From Acinetobacter celticus (GTDB lineage Bacteria > Pseudomonadota > Gammaproteobacteria > Pseudomonadales > Moraxellaceae), in contig NZ_MBDL01000010.1 of the NCBI RefSeq assembly GCF_001707755.1, positions 390,951 through 454,950 of the forward strand: 64,000 bases of DNA, in the 5' to 3' direction. Positions 19,767 through 29,311 of the stretch are shown piece by piece. The translations under genes were made by a program, and so were the position numbers. Below the pieces are notes generated by a model, which searched no databases, was not told the origin of the DNA, and saw only the letters and a program-made list of their open reading frames with translations. Positions within the stretch are counted from its first letter, which is position 1. Every line of letters starts with the position of its first letter.

Positions 19767-21494
19767 TTACTGTTCCTCAAAATTACGTTGGTGCAATTGA
19801 TAATATGCGCCACGTTTTTCTAACAGCTCTGCATGTGAACCTTGCTCTACAATCACCCCTTTATCCATCACCACAATACGGTCAGCATTTTCAATGGTGG
19901 ATAAACGATGAGCAATGACAATGGTTGTACGATCACGCATGGCAGCATCAAACGCTTGTTGGATGAAATATTCAGATTCATTGTCCAATGCACTGGTGGC
20001 TTCGTCTAAAATTAGAATGGGTGCATCTTTTAAAATGGCCCGTGCAATGGCAAGACGCTGACGTTGACCACCTGACAAAGTTAAACCTTGAGCACCTAAT
20101 GAGGTATCGTAACCCTGTGGTAGATTCATAATAAATTCATGCGCATAAGCCGCTTTAGCCGCTGCAATCACTTGTTCATCAGATGCATTTTCTAGCTGAC
20201 CATAAGCAATATTCTCACGCACTGTTCGATTAAACAGTACCACTTGCTGATTGACCATAGAAATTTGCTGACGTAAAGAATTCAGCTCAATTTCTCGAAT
20301 ATCAGTATGATCTAATAACAGTTGCCCAGAATTAACCTCTTGATAACGCAGCAATAAATTCACTAAAGATGTTTTACCTGCCCCAGAGCGCCCAACCAAG
20401 GCAACAGTTTCACCTGCATTGACCTTCAGGTTAAAGTTATGCAAGGCTTGATAGCCATCTGAATACACTAAATTAACATTCTTAAATTCTACATTGCCTT
20501 TAAGCTCTGGCGTTAATGTGCCACTGTTTGCTTCTTCTGGCATATCCAATAATTCAAATACCGAATGTGCAGCCGCCATTCCGCGCTGAATTTTTTCATT
20601 CACATCCGTTAAAGCTTTAATGGGCTTACTGAGCATACCGGCCGCTGTAATATAAGCAATAAACTGTCCCGCAGAAGTATCTTGCATAATTTCAGGACGC
20701 AATGCGATATACATCACAATGGCCAATGGAACGGACATAATCAATTGAACAATAGGACTGTTCAGTTGTTGAACCACAACCATTTTCATACCACGGCGCA
20801 GATTTTCCTTTGAGCTGTCATAAAAGCGTTTCTGCTCATAATCTTGCCCTGCAAACCCTTTTACCACCATGTTACCGTTAACCGTTTCTTGCACAACGTG
20901 GTTAACATCGCCCATAGTATCTTGCACTTGGCTTGACAACTTACGCATGCGCTTAGACGCTTTACGAATAAGCACACCAATAAGTGGCGCAAAAATAAGA
21001 ATAATGAGAGTTAAACGCCAGTTGCTATAAATTAAATAGCCAACCAGCCCAAAGGTGATTAAACCTTGTTGAACAATGGTTCTTAATGATTCCGTAGAGG
21101 CTGCCGTCAATTGCTCGACGTTATACATAATTTTTGCAGTGATGTGCCCACTCGAATTATCAAGATAATACTGTGATGGCAAACGCATCAATTTTGCAAA
21201 AACTTCCTGACGAATATTAAAAATTAAATTTCGAGAAATGACTGCTGTAAAGTATCCACCAATGAATGTCCCCAATCCGCGGAAAAACATCAGTATAATC
21301 ACTAAAACTGGAAATAAAGACGTAAAGCTCTGATCACGATTCTGAATTGCATTAATAATTTTTTCAAGCAACTTAGCAACAGATACCTCTGTGGCGGCGT
21401 TAATTGCAAAACCGATGACAACAAATACTGCTAAGCCCCAAAAAGGTTTTAAATAACTTAGTAGGCGTAAATAGACCTTTACATCTTGCTTCAC
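19767..21494 (-). CDS. msbA: Lipid A export ABC transporter MsbA
   Basis: A 575-residue half-transporter flipping lipid A-core across the inner membrane. Six N-terminal membrane segments (to about residue 310) are followed by the nucleotide-binding domain with Walker A GRSGAGKTS, signature LSGGQRQRLAIAR, Walker B ILILDEATSALD and H-loop IVIAHRLS. Length matches MsbA. Its start overlaps the exbD stop by one base (TAATG). Placement with lpxK and kdsB supports MsbA rather than a drug exporter. Confidence 0.95.
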   Translation of the reverse strand: MKQDVKVYLRLLSYLKPFWGLAVFVVIGFAINAATEVSVAKLLEKIINAIQNRDQSFTSLFPVLVIILMFFRGLGTFIGGYFTAVISRNLIFNIRQEVFAKLMRLPSQYYLDNSSGHITAKIMYNVEQLTAASTESLRTIVQQGLITFGLVGYLIYSNWRLTLIILIFAPLIGVLIRKASKRMRKLSSQVQDTMGDVNHVVQETVNGNMVVKGFAGQDYEQKRFYDSSKENLRRGMKMVVVQQLNSPIVQLIMSVPLAIVMYIALRPEIMQDTSAGQFIAYITAAGMLSKPIKALTDVNEKIQRGMAAAHSVFELLDMPEEANSGTLTPELKGNVEFKNVNLVYSDGYQALHNFNLKVNAGETVALVGRSGAGKTSLVNLLLRYQEVNSGQLLLDHTDIREIELNSLRQQISMVNQQVVLFNRTVRENIAYGQLENASDEQVIAAAKAAYAHEFIMNLPQGYDTSLGAQGLTLSGGQRQRLAIARAILKDAPILILDEATSALDNESEYFIQQAFDAAMRDRTTIVIAHRLSTIENADRIVVMDKGVIVEQGSHAELLEKRGAYYQLHQRNFEEQ

Positions 21495-21916
21495 TAATAA
21501 CCTCGAGTCGGTACTTTCGTACTGATATTTACATTTACAAAGCCAAGCTGGCCAGCAACATCCATGACACGAATCACATCTTGGTGCGCAGCCTTTGCAT
21601 CAGCAGCAATTACAAACATTAAATCACGACGTTCATTCGAAATCTGTTTAATTGCCGTATTTAAATCGGACGTCTCTTTGCTTGATAAAGACTGACCGTT
21701 AACAGAATAATGCCCTGAAGCATCAACCACAACCTCAATTTTTTTATCATATTGCTTCGGTGGAACACCTTGGGCATCTGGTAAAGTCAAATTCATTCGA
21801 CTCATTTGATTAAACGTCGTTGAAAGAAGCAAAAACACCAAGATAAACAATAAACAATCGATCATTGGTGTTAAGTTAATATGAATATCTTCAACTTGTC
21901 TGCGCTTGAATTTCAT
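21494..21916 (-). CDS. exbD: ExbD/TolR-family biopolymer transport protein
   Basis: A 140-residue protein with one N-terminal membrane helix carrying the proton-path Asp in LTPMIDCLLFILVFLL, then a periplasmic domain (FVIAADAKAAHQDVIRVMD). With ExbB it uses the proton-motive force to energise TonB or a related partner. It follows exbB with a 9-base gap and precedes msbA. No tonB or tol genes are here, so the partner is unknown. ExbB-ExbD preceding lpxK-kdsB is a Pseudomonas-like arrangement. Confidence 0.88.
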   Translation of the reverse strand: MKFKRRQVEDIHINLTPMIDCLLFILVFLLLSTTFNQMSRMNLTLPDAQGVPPKQYDKKIEVVVDASGHYSVNGQSLSSKETSDLNTAIKQISNERRDLMFVIAADAKAAHQDVIRVMDVAGQLGFVNVNISTKVPTRGY

Positions 21917-21925
21917 AGCACACCC

Positions 21926-22567
21926 TCAGCTTGCTTTTTGCAAATCTTGTGACTCTTCATCTACAAAATTTTGATAAAAAAGCGCCGCATGAAACAATGT
22001 TGCTTGTTGCTCTAATTCAGCAACATACTCTTGTACCAAACGCTGAAAATAACGATGTGCAAACAATGCAGGAATCGCAATAAACATCCCAGCAGCTGTG
22101 GTAATCAAAGCTTTAGAAATACCAGGCATCATTAATACAGGATCGCTATTGGTACCAATATCAATCATTAAAAATGATTCAATAATACCAATCACTGTTC
22201 CCAACAAACCTAACAGCGGTGCAACTGCGCTCAGCGTGCCTAAAAAATTGATATTTTTTTCTAAATAACCAATTTCTTGAGATGCCACCACTTCCATTTG
22301 CGCACGCGCATATTGTTCCGTTTGGTTTTTACTGCGATACCCTGCTGTAAAAACACGTCCCAAAGTACTTCGTTGTAAATTTTGATCTTGCTTCAATTGC
22401 TGTGCCACTTGCTCTGCTGTTTTATTTGGATTCATCAACAAAACAGCAGGTAACACCAACGACTTTTTCAAACGAATAAAACGCTCGATTGAAATCGCGA
22501 TCGTAAAAATTGAACACAACACCAGCGGCAGCATGAGCCAGCCACCAGCTTTGACTAATTCCCACAT
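21926..22567 (-). CDS. exbB: ExbB/TolQ/MotA-family proton channel protein
   Basis: A 213-residue three-helix membrane protein. Helix 1 is near the N-terminus (WLMLPLVLCSIFTIAISIERF); helices 2 and 3 (TLSAVAPLLGLLGTVIGIIE and ALITTAAGMFIAIPALFAH) carry the conserved MotA/TolQ/ExbB signature. It forms the stator pentamer around ExbD. It is first in the exbB-exbD-msbA-lpxK-kdsB run, 31 bases after the parB stop. Confidence 0.88.
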   Translation of the reverse strand: MWELVKAGGWLMLPLVLCSIFTIAISIERFIRLKKSLVLPAVLLMNPNKTAEQVAQQLKQDQNLQRSTLGRVFTAGYRSKNQTEQYARAQMEVVASQEIGYLEKNINFLGTLSAVAPLLGLLGTVIGIIESFLMIDIGTNSDPVLMMPGISKALITTAAGMFIAIPALFAHRYFQRLVQEYVAELEQQATLFHAALFYQNFVDEESQDLQKAS

Positions 22568-22598
22568 TTGATTTTCCCCAATAAATCGAATTATAAAA

Positions 22599-23486
22599 TT
22601 AATCTGCTAAACAAATATTCAAAATACCATCCAACTCTTCGAGTGAATGGTAATTAATCACAAGTTTACCCTTACCTTGTTTGTTATGGTCTATTTTGAC
22701 ATCTGCACCAAAACGGTCAGAAAGGCGTTGGGTTAATTGCTGAATATCTGAAGAAAGCCCTTGTTGTTCTTTGGCTTGTTTGGGTGTATTTAAATCACGT
22801 ACAAATTGTTCGGTTTGACGTACCGATAAGCTTTTTTCAATCACCAATTCTGCAACTTTAAGCTGATCTTTGGCTTTGAGTGTCAATATTGCGCGCGCAT
22901 GCCCCATATCCAACAAATCTTGTTGCATAAAATCTTTGACGGGTTCTGCCAAGGTTAATAAGCGAAGTAAGTTACTGACGGTCGTCCGCGCTTTACCCAC
23001 AGTGTCTGCAATTTCTTGATGGCTTAAACCAAACTCTTCATGAAAGCGTTGTAGTGCCATGGCTTGATCCATTGGATTTAAGTCTTGACGCTGAATGTTT
23101 TCTATCAATGCTAAAGCGATTGCAACCTGATCACTTAAATCGCGAACAATGGCTGGAATTTCAGTTAAACCTGCTAACTGAGCTGCACGCCAACGACGCT
23201 CACCCGCAATAATTTCATAGGGATGTTTATCATCATCAATCGGACGGATGACAATCGGTTGCATCACGCCATGTTTTTCAATTGATGCAGCCAGTTCTTG
23301 TAAAGCCTGCTCATTCATTGAACGACGTGGCTGGTACTCACCACGTTGCAATAAATTTACATCAACTTGCTTCAACTGACCATGGTCTAAAGCTTGTGCT
23401 TCAAGCTGTAATTTTTCTTTTTGGATTGATCCAAGTAAGGCATCTAAACCACGACCTTTTGCTAGTCCACGTTTTTTAACGGTCAT
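22599..23486 (-). CDS. parB: Chromosome-partitioning protein ParB
   Basis: A 295-residue centromere-binding CTP-dependent clamp. The N-terminus GLAKGRGLDALLGS is typical of chromosomal ParB/Spo0J, the CTP-binding motif includes YEIIAGERRWRAA at about residues 89-101, and the helix-turn-helix follows (LSHQEIADTVGKARTTVSNL). The C-terminal dimerisation part ends at ILNICLAD. Its ATG overlaps parA as ATGA. I saw no parS site (TGTTTCACGTGAAACA type) in the parAB region. Confidence 0.95.
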   Translation of the reverse strand: MTVKKRGLAKGRGLDALLGSIQKEKLQLEAQALDHGQLKQVDVNLLQRGEYQPRRSMNEQALQELAASIEKHGVMQPIVIRPIDDDKHPYEIIAGERRWRAAQLAGLTEIPAIVRDLSDQVAIALALIENIQRQDLNPMDQAMALQRFHEEFGLSHQEIADTVGKARTTVSNLLRLLTLAEPVKDFMQQDLLDMGHARAILTLKAKDQLKVAELVIEKSLSVRQTEQFVRDLNTPKQAKEQQGLSSDIQQLTQRLSDRFGADVKIDHNKQGKGKLVINYHSLEELDGILNICLAD

Positions 23487-24265
23487 GCTTTACTTCCTTT
23501 TTTTACCTTACTTTTCTTTATCATCTCAGCTGCCAAGTTTAAGTAAGCAACTGCGCCCTTTGAACTTTTTTCGAAATAGATAACAGGTAAACCATGCGCA
23601 GGCGCTTCCGCAAGACGCACATTACGCGGAATCACTGTTTCATATAGTTTTTTGCCAAAATATTGTTCTAATTCTTCAGATACATCACGAGTTAATGCAT
23701 TTCGTGCATCAAACATGGTTCGAAGTACACCCATAATCTGTAAATCTGGGTTTAAAGCTTGCTGAATACGGTCAATCGTTTGCGTTAAATCGGCCAAACC
23801 TTCTAATGCATAATACTCACATTGCATTGGAATTAGTACGCTATCGACAGCGGCCAAGGCATTGACGGTAATCAAACTTAGACTAGGTGCACAGTCGACA
23901 ATAATATAATCAAACTTATCTTCTATTTCACGTAACGCTTCACGTAAAATAAACTCACGGCCTTCTTGGTCTGCAATCGCCAGTTCCACACCCGCTAAAT
24001 CACGATTAGAACCTAAAACCTTATAACCAACTTCTGCTTTTGCAATAGCGGTCTCAATGGACATTTCACCTAGTAACACGTCGGTGATGGAATACTGCAA
24101 ATCATTTTTTTGAATACCTGAACCCATGGTTGCATTGCCTTGTGAGTCCATATCCACAAGTAACACACGCTTTTTAAGTACCGCCAATGATGCAGCCAAA
24201 TTTACTGCGGTTGTAGTTTTACCGACACCACCTTTCTGGTTCGCAATCGCAATAATTTGTGCCAT
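23483..24265 (-). CDS. parA: Chromosome-partitioning ATPase ParA (Soj)
   Basis: A 260-residue deviant-Walker ATPase. The motif KGGVGKTTTAVNLAA begins at residue 11, and VLLVDMDSQGNAT and YIIVDCAPSLSL (Walker B) follow. It positions ParB-parS complexes and segregates the origin region. It is 24 bases after rsmG, the usual rsmG-parA-parB order found near replication origins; this suggests the window may be fairly close to oriC, although dnaA is not seen. Confidence 0.95.
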   Translation of the reverse strand: MAQIIAIANQKGGVGKTTTAVNLAASLAVLKKRVLLVDMDSQGNATMGSGIQKNDLQYSITDVLLGEMSIETAIAKAEVGYKVLGSNRDLAGVELAIADQEGREFILREALREIEDKFDYIIVDCAPSLSLITVNALAAVDSVLIPMQCEYYALEGLADLTQTIDRIQQALNPDLQIMGVLRTMFDARNALTRDVSEELEQYFGKKLYETVIPRNVRLAEAPAHGLPVIYFEKSSKGAVAYLNLAAEMIKKSKVKKGSKA

Positions 24266-24289
24266 GGTAACCCCAATCCTTAAAAATAA

Positions 24290-24922
24290 TTAAATACGTT
24301 TCAACAAAAGCAAATGACGTTGTTCATCTAATCGAGGAACTTTAAGTTCAATAATTTCGCAATGAAATTCATCTTTAAATGCTTCTACTTCTTCACTTGG
24401 AATCAGACCTTTCATTGACGCAATAATGCTTTGTTCATGCATAAATGGAACAGATGCATTAATAAAGTCAGTTAACGATGCAAAAGCGCGACTGGTAATC
24501 ACATCAAATTTACCCAGTTCTTCAATACTGTCTGCATTTTCGACACGTGTTTGTACAGCAATCACATTTTTTAATTTTAGGTCAGCAATAAACTGCTTCA
24601 AAAAACGAATCTTTTTACCGTTTGAGTCTAACAAAACGCATTGTCGTTCAGGTTGGCAAAGTGCAATGATCATGCCCGGCATACCACCACCCGTACCAAT
24701 ATCCAAAAGACGGCCTTGTGGCAAATCTTTCAAAATACTTAAGCTGTCTAAAAGATGCTTCACCAGCATTTCTTTTGGATCACGAATAGCGGTTAAATTA
24801 TAAGCTTTGTTCCACAGCACAAGTGCATCTTGATACTTCAACAATAAATTTAATGCTTCTTCACTCAAATCTAAGCCAAGCGTCTGGCTACCTTGCTTTA
24901 AGTCTTGAAAAAAAGGATGCAT
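24290..24922 (-). CDS. rsmG: 16S rRNA (guanine-527-N7)-methyltransferase
   Basis: A 210-residue SAM-dependent methyltransferase acting on G527 of 16S rRNA. The SAM motif LLDIGTGGGMPGMIIALC is at about residues 70-87, with NLTAIRDPKEMLVKHLLDS before and VITSRAFASL after, all RsmG (GidB) hallmarks. Length is standard. mnmG, its frequent upstream neighbour, is not next to it; the upstream gene is murU, separated by 85 bases. Confidence 0.96.
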   Translation of the reverse strand: MHPFFQDLKQGSQTLGLDLSEEALNLLLKYQDALVLWNKAYNLTAIRDPKEMLVKHLLDSLSILKDLPQGRLLDIGTGGGMPGMIIALCQPERQCVLLDSNGKKIRFLKQFIADLKLKNVIAVQTRVENADSIEELGKFDVITSRAFASLTDFINASVPFMHEQSIIASMKGLIPSEEVEAFKDEFHCEIIELKVPRLDEQRHLLLLKRI

Positions 24923-25007
24923 AAAGCAGACATCTCAATAAAAATTAAATTGGAGTATACCGATTTCTAAGCCGTGGAACACTAGTTAGCGCTTAGTGAT
25001 TATGCAC

Positions 25008-25697
25008 TTAAGCGTACATCCCTTCACGAATCTGGAGATCTAGAGCACTTAATCGCTCAGGAGTGCCTACATCAACCCAAGTTGCCTGCATTTTTTCTGC
25101 AGAAACTTTTCCGTCTAACATGCCTTGTTTTAACAATGGCGCCAATGGACGTTTACCTGCGTCTAAGCCATCAAACATTTTTGGATGAATGACTGCAACA
25201 CCACTATAAGTCAGCGCTTCACCCATCTGTGCTTGGTCAAAAGTATACGCACGGCCTTCAGCCAAGGTAAAATCGCCCTGTGCATGTTGTGGTGGATTGG
25301 TTACAAAAACCAAATGCGCCAAATCGTGTCCAAGTTTAATGTCTAACAAGGGTTCAAACTCATAGGTCGTCCACACATCGCCATTCACTAAAATAAAAGG
25401 TTCTGCTCCAAGCAGTGGCAAAGCATTAATAATACCGCCTGCAGTTTCCAAACCTTCTATTTCACGAGTCCAGCGAATATTCACCCCAAATTGTGAACCA
25501 TCGCCCAGCGCACCAATTAACACATCAGCCAACCATGCAGAATTGATGATAATTTCTGTGACACCAATATTTTTTAGTTTTTCAATATGCCAAACAATAA
25601 GTGGCTTACCACCAACTTCTAACAATGGTTTAGGTTTATACAATGTTAGCGGACGCATTCGATTTCCCAAACCCGCCGCCAAAATCATCGCTTTCAT
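25008..25697 (-). CDS. murU: N-acetylmuramate alpha-1-phosphate uridylyltransferase MurU
   Basis: A 229-residue sugar-nucleotidyltransferase. The start MKAMILAAGLGNRMRPLT with KPKPLLEVGGKPLI is the nucleotide-binding signature. In Pseudomonas, MurU makes UDP-MurNAc from MurNAc-1-P in the recycling route that bypasses de novo synthesis and gives intrinsic fosfomycin tolerance. Its ATG overlaps the stop of the kinase gene amgK, matching the amgK-murU pair beside lptD-surA in Pseudomonas. Annotation as mannose-1-phosphate guanylyltransferase is common but less well supported by this context. Confidence 0.85.
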   Translation of the reverse strand: MKAMILAAGLGNRMRPLTLYKPKPLLEVGGKPLIVWHIEKLKNIGVTEIIINSAWLADVLIGALGDGSQFGVNIRWTREIEGLETAGGIINALPLLGAEPFILVNGDVWTTYEFEPLLDIKLGHDLAHLVFVTNPPQHAQGDFTLAEGRAYTFDQAQMGEALTYSGVAVIHPKMFDGLDAGKRPLAPLLKQGMLDGKVSAEKMQATWVDVGTPERLSALDLQIREGMYA

Positions 25698-26710
25698 TAT
25701 GCAACCACCTCATAAGTGCCATATTTTGCTTCAAATTTTGGCAATACTTTATTTTGAATAAAAGTCATGAATGGTTGTAGTTCTGCATACGGCTTGCTTT
25801 CTTCAAGCAAATACCACATTACACGAGGTAAATCTTTTAAGTATCCAGATTTTCCATCACGTTCAAACAAACGCACAAAAATGCCTAAAATTTTAATATG
25901 GCGTTGAATGGCCATAAAGTCTGCATCTTGTTTAAATTGTTCAAAATCGCGACCTTCTTTCGCAGAAGCGGGTAAACGGTCATAAAACACTTTAAACCAA
26001 CCATACACACGTTCAGGGTTCCACTGCACATACGCATCACGCGTAATAGAAATTAAATCGTAAGTGTCTGCCCCTATCACAGCATCTTGAAAATCAATGA
26101 CACCCTGCTCTTGCTCACCATCCAACACCATTAAGTTACGGCTATGAAAATCACGATGCACAATCACTTGCGGTTGAGCCAATGCTGCATTGGCTAAAAT
26201 GGCAAAAGTACGTTTTATTAATGCACTTTCGGCATTTGTCGGTTGAATGTTCAAAGAAGGTAGTAACCAATCTGTTAACAGCGTCATCTCTGACATGAGC
26301 TTTTCATACGAATACTCAGGGAAATGACCGCTACCTTCAATAGACTGCAATTGAATTAATTGCGCAAAGCTTTGCGCATAATGTGTATCTACAGTTTGAT
26401 CATTCAGTAAGGTCGAAAGCAGAACATCCCCAAAATCTTCTAACAAAAGAAAACCTTGTCTCAGATCTTTAGCCACAATATGTGGAACACGGACACCATT
26501 TGCATCAAAAAATTCATCAATCGTCACAAAAGGTACACAATCTTCTTTTTCTGGAGGTGCATCCATGAGCATAAATGTTTTATTATTCAATTTGATTCGT
26601 GCATAACGACGGAAGCTCGCATCGCCTGCTAAAAAGTTAATTTCAAATTGATCTGAACGAAGTACAGATGTAATCCATGATTGGATTGATTGTTCACGTT
26701 GTGTATTCAT
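25697..26710 (-). CDS. amgK: N-acetylmuramate/N-acetylglucosamine anomeric kinase AmgK
   Basis: A 337-residue aminoglycoside-phosphotransferase-fold kinase. The catalytic loop VIVHRDFHSRNLMVL and the metal-binding GVIDFQDAVIG are intact. AmgK phosphorylates MurNAc (and GlcNAc) at C1 in cell-wall recycling, feeding MurU. The ATG at 26710 is chosen over a TTG two codons upstream. It is divergent from lptD with a 111-base intergenic region that must contain both promoters. Confidence 0.87.
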   Translation of the reverse strand: MNTQREQSIQSWITSVLRSDQFEINFLAGDASFRRYARIKLNNKTFMLMDAPPEKEDCVPFVTIDEFFDANGVRVPHIVAKDLRQGFLLLEDFGDVLLSTLLNDQTVDTHYAQSFAQLIQLQSIEGSGHFPEYSYEKLMSEMTLLTDWLLPSLNIQPTNAESALIKRTFAILANAALAQPQVIVHRDFHSRNLMVLDGEQEQGVIDFQDAVIGADTYDLISITRDAYVQWNPERVYGWFKVFYDRLPASAKEGRDFEQFKQDADFMAIQRHIKILGIFVRLFERDGKSGYLKDLPRVMWYLLEESKPYAELQPFMTFIQNKVLPKFEAKYGTYEVVA

Positions 26711-26821
26711 TTGCAATAAATTCTAATACAGGCTGAGTTTTTAAAGTGCTAAGTGTAGCTACTTATCAACTTTTTCTCTATCATGCGACAATAATTAATT
26801 GCGATAAAGCATTCTTGGTTA

Positions 26822-29311
26822 ATGAGACAAATGAAGCATCAGTTTAAATTTAATCCTTTAGCGACTGCTATCTTAACCCTTCTTTGCGGCAGCTCTGTAT
26901 CAAGCTATGCAGCATCGCCAAACTCTGCAAAAAATAATGCAGATCAATTAAAACAAACAATTTCTGAAGCCTACCCTGGTCAGCAGTTTTTTGAACAATA
27001 TTATGTAGATAAGTCTGCTCCTGAAGCGCAACAACGCCAAGGACATGGTTTTAGTTCGGCATATTGCCAAGGTGTATGGATTACACCTATTGCATCTAAG
27101 ACCAAACCTGTTCCTGCAGATCAAGTAACCTCTACCATCACTGCAGATTATGGTCACTTCGACCCTAATGGCGACTCAGTCCTTGAAGGTAATGTCACTA
27201 TTGACCAACAAGGCCGTCAAATCCGTGCTGACCAAATCAAAATTGATAAAACCCAAACCTTTGCCAATGCTTCTGGCAATGTGCAAATGGCACAAGCGGG
27301 TTTACTGTCTCAAAGTGATTCAATCAATTACAACTTAAAAACTCAGCAAGGCGACTTAAACAACAGCCTCTATATTGCAGAACAACAACACGCCCATGGC
27401 CGTGCCGAAAAAATTGCACGTACTTCAGAGCAAACTGTTGAATTAAAAAATGCAACGTATAGCACGTGTCCACCCGGTGAAGTTCCGACGTGGAAGATTC
27501 AAGCAAATACAATTAAGCTCAATCAGGAAACGGGCCGCGGTGAAACCACGGGAACCAAACTGTATGTAAAAAATGTGCCTGTAATGGCCGTTCCTTATTT
27601 CAACTTCCCAATTGATGACCGCCGAACCACAGGTATTCTTACCCCAAGTTTTGGCTTTACCAATGATGGTGGTGTAGAAGTTGCTGTACCGGTCTACCTC
27701 AATCTTGCACCAAATTACGATGCCACATTAACCCCACGGTATATCAGTGACCGTGGTGCAATGTTAGAAGGTGAATTTCGCTATTTAACCGAAAATTTTG
27801 GGCAAGGGACGATTTGGGGCGGTTATTTACCGTCTGACAAAAGCTACGATGATCAAGATCGTAAAGACCTACATGTTTTACATCAGTGGGACATTAACGA
27901 GCAGTTCTCGACCAATGTCGATTACAACTATGCATCAGATAAAAATTATTTCACCGACTTAAATAACAATCCGAATTCAAAAACTGATTTAAACCTACGT
28001 CGTGCATGGGAACTCAACTATAGAAATGGCATTCCTGGACTAAAAGCACAGTTAAAAGTTGAAGACTTCCAAACACTGGACAAAACAGTTAAAGACGAAG
28101 ATCGCCCCTATGCGCGTATGCCACAGTTCTTGTTGAACTATAAGCATGGCAACCCTTTAGGTCTTCAATACGAATTTAGCAACGACACCGCTTACTTCAA
28201 AAAAGACATCAGTGATTACAGCGCTTATAACAATAATCAAAATCGTTCATTTGAGCCAAGTGGTACACGTATTTATAACGACTTTACAGTGCGTTACAAC
28301 TATCGCAATCCATGGTCATTTGCCATCCCCCAAGTTTCTGTACGTAATATCAATACATTCTTTGATAAAAACACTGTTGATTATTTACAAAACAACGGTA
28401 TTAATTCAACCAGTTCATCGAATGAAAACAAGTCAGTTGTGGTTCCACAATTCACTTTAGATACTGGCTTAATATTTGAAAAACAAGGCAATTACCTTCA
28501 AACATTAACTCCACGTCTATTCTATGCATATGCACCTTATCGCAATCAAGATAGTCACCCTAACTTTGATTCAACCACAGCATCAATTAACTACGACCAA
28601 TTATTTAGCCCGAACCGCTTCTATGGTCATGACCGTTTAGAAGATAATAACTTCGCGTCTTTGGGCTTAAGCTATAGTCTATTTGACGATATTGGTTTAG
28701 AACGATTAAAAACGAGTGTCGGTCAAAGTTTTTATTTTGAAGACCGTCGTGTCACACTCAACAACACAAGCGATGAGTTTGACCGCGAACGTCGTACAGG
28801 CCCTGTAGTCAATGTGTCCAGCCAACTTTCTGAGCGCTTTAGCGTCAGTGCAAATGGTGCTTGGATGTCGAATGGTGACAATGCACAGCGCGATGTTCAA
28901 ATGTACTACACGGGTGATCAAGGCAATTTATATAATGTAGGTTATTTTAATCGCCGTGAATTGGTTAACCGTCAAGATTCTTACGATCAAGTTGTTGCTT
29001 CGTTCATTCAGCCTATACATAACAATTGGCGCATTATTGGCCATGCCCAGTATGACCTAGACAACAGTGTTGCTCGTGAATATTTACTGGGTGTCAATTA
29101 TGAATCGTGTTGCTGGGGGCTTTCAGTTTACGGTCGTTCGTATTACAACGATTTAGACAACGTTAAGGATAATGGCGTAAGCCCGAAACGTGCAATCATG
29201 GCTGAATTTACCCTTAAAGGCCTTGGTGGTTTTAACAATAAACTTTCATCATTGTTAGAAAACCGTATTTTAGGTTTTAATAATATTAATCAAAATTGGA
29301 CAGAACGTTAA
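26822..29311 (+). CDS. lptD: LPS-assembly protein LptD
   Basis: An 829-residue outer-membrane beta-barrel that inserts LPS/LOS into the outer leaflet with LptE. A signal peptide (about residues 1-30, ending SSVSSYA/A) is followed by an OstA-like periplasmic domain (YGHFDPNGDSVLEGNVTID) and a large aromatic-ending barrel. Disulfide candidates are C82 in YCQG, the Cys of STCPPGE and the C763-C764 pair, the pattern needed for LptD maturation. An ATG three codons in (26831) is an alternative start. surA follows with a one-base overlap. Confidence 0.94.
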   Translation: MRQMKHQFKFNPLATAILTLLCGSSVSSYAASPNSAKNNADQLKQTISEAYPGQQFFEQYYVDKSAPEAQQRQGHGFSSAYCQGVWITPIASKTKPVPADQVTSTITADYGHFDPNGDSVLEGNVTIDQQGRQIRADQIKIDKTQTFANASGNVQMAQAGLLSQSDSINYNLKTQQGDLNNSLYIAEQQHAHGRAEKIARTSEQTVELKNATYSTCPPGEVPTWKIQANTIKLNQETGRGETTGTKLYVKNVPVMAVPYFNFPIDDRRTTGILTPSFGFTNDGGVEVAVPVYLNLAPNYDATLTPRYISDRGAMLEGEFRYLTENFGQGTIWGGYLPSDKSYDDQDRKDLHVLHQWDINEQFSTNVDYNYASDKNYFTDLNNNPNSKTDLNLRRAWELNYRNGIPGLKAQLKVEDFQTLDKTVKDEDRPYARMPQFLLNYKHGNPLGLQYEFSNDTAYFKKDISDYSAYNNNQNRSFEPSGTRIYNDFTVRYNYRNPWSFAIPQVSVRNINTFFDKNTVDYLQNNGINSTSSSNENKSVVVPQFTLDTGLIFEKQGNYLQTLTPRLFYAYAPYRNQDSHPNFDSTTASINYDQLFSPNRFYGHDRLEDNNFASLGLSYSLFDDIGLERLKTSVGQSFYFEDRRVTLNNTSDEFDRERRTGPVVNVSSQLSERFSVSANGAWMSNGDNAQRDVQMYYTGDQGNLYNVGYFNRRELVNRQDSYDQVVASFIQPIHNNWRIIGHAQYDLDNSVAREYLLGVNYESCCWGLSVYGRSYYNDLDNVKDNGVSPKRAIMAEFTLKGLGGFNNKLSSLLENRILGFNNINQNWTER

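Noticed and set aside
22599..24265. parS site near parAB
   Set aside because: I looked for TGTTTCACGTGAAACA-type sequence around parA, parB and rsmG and did not see one.
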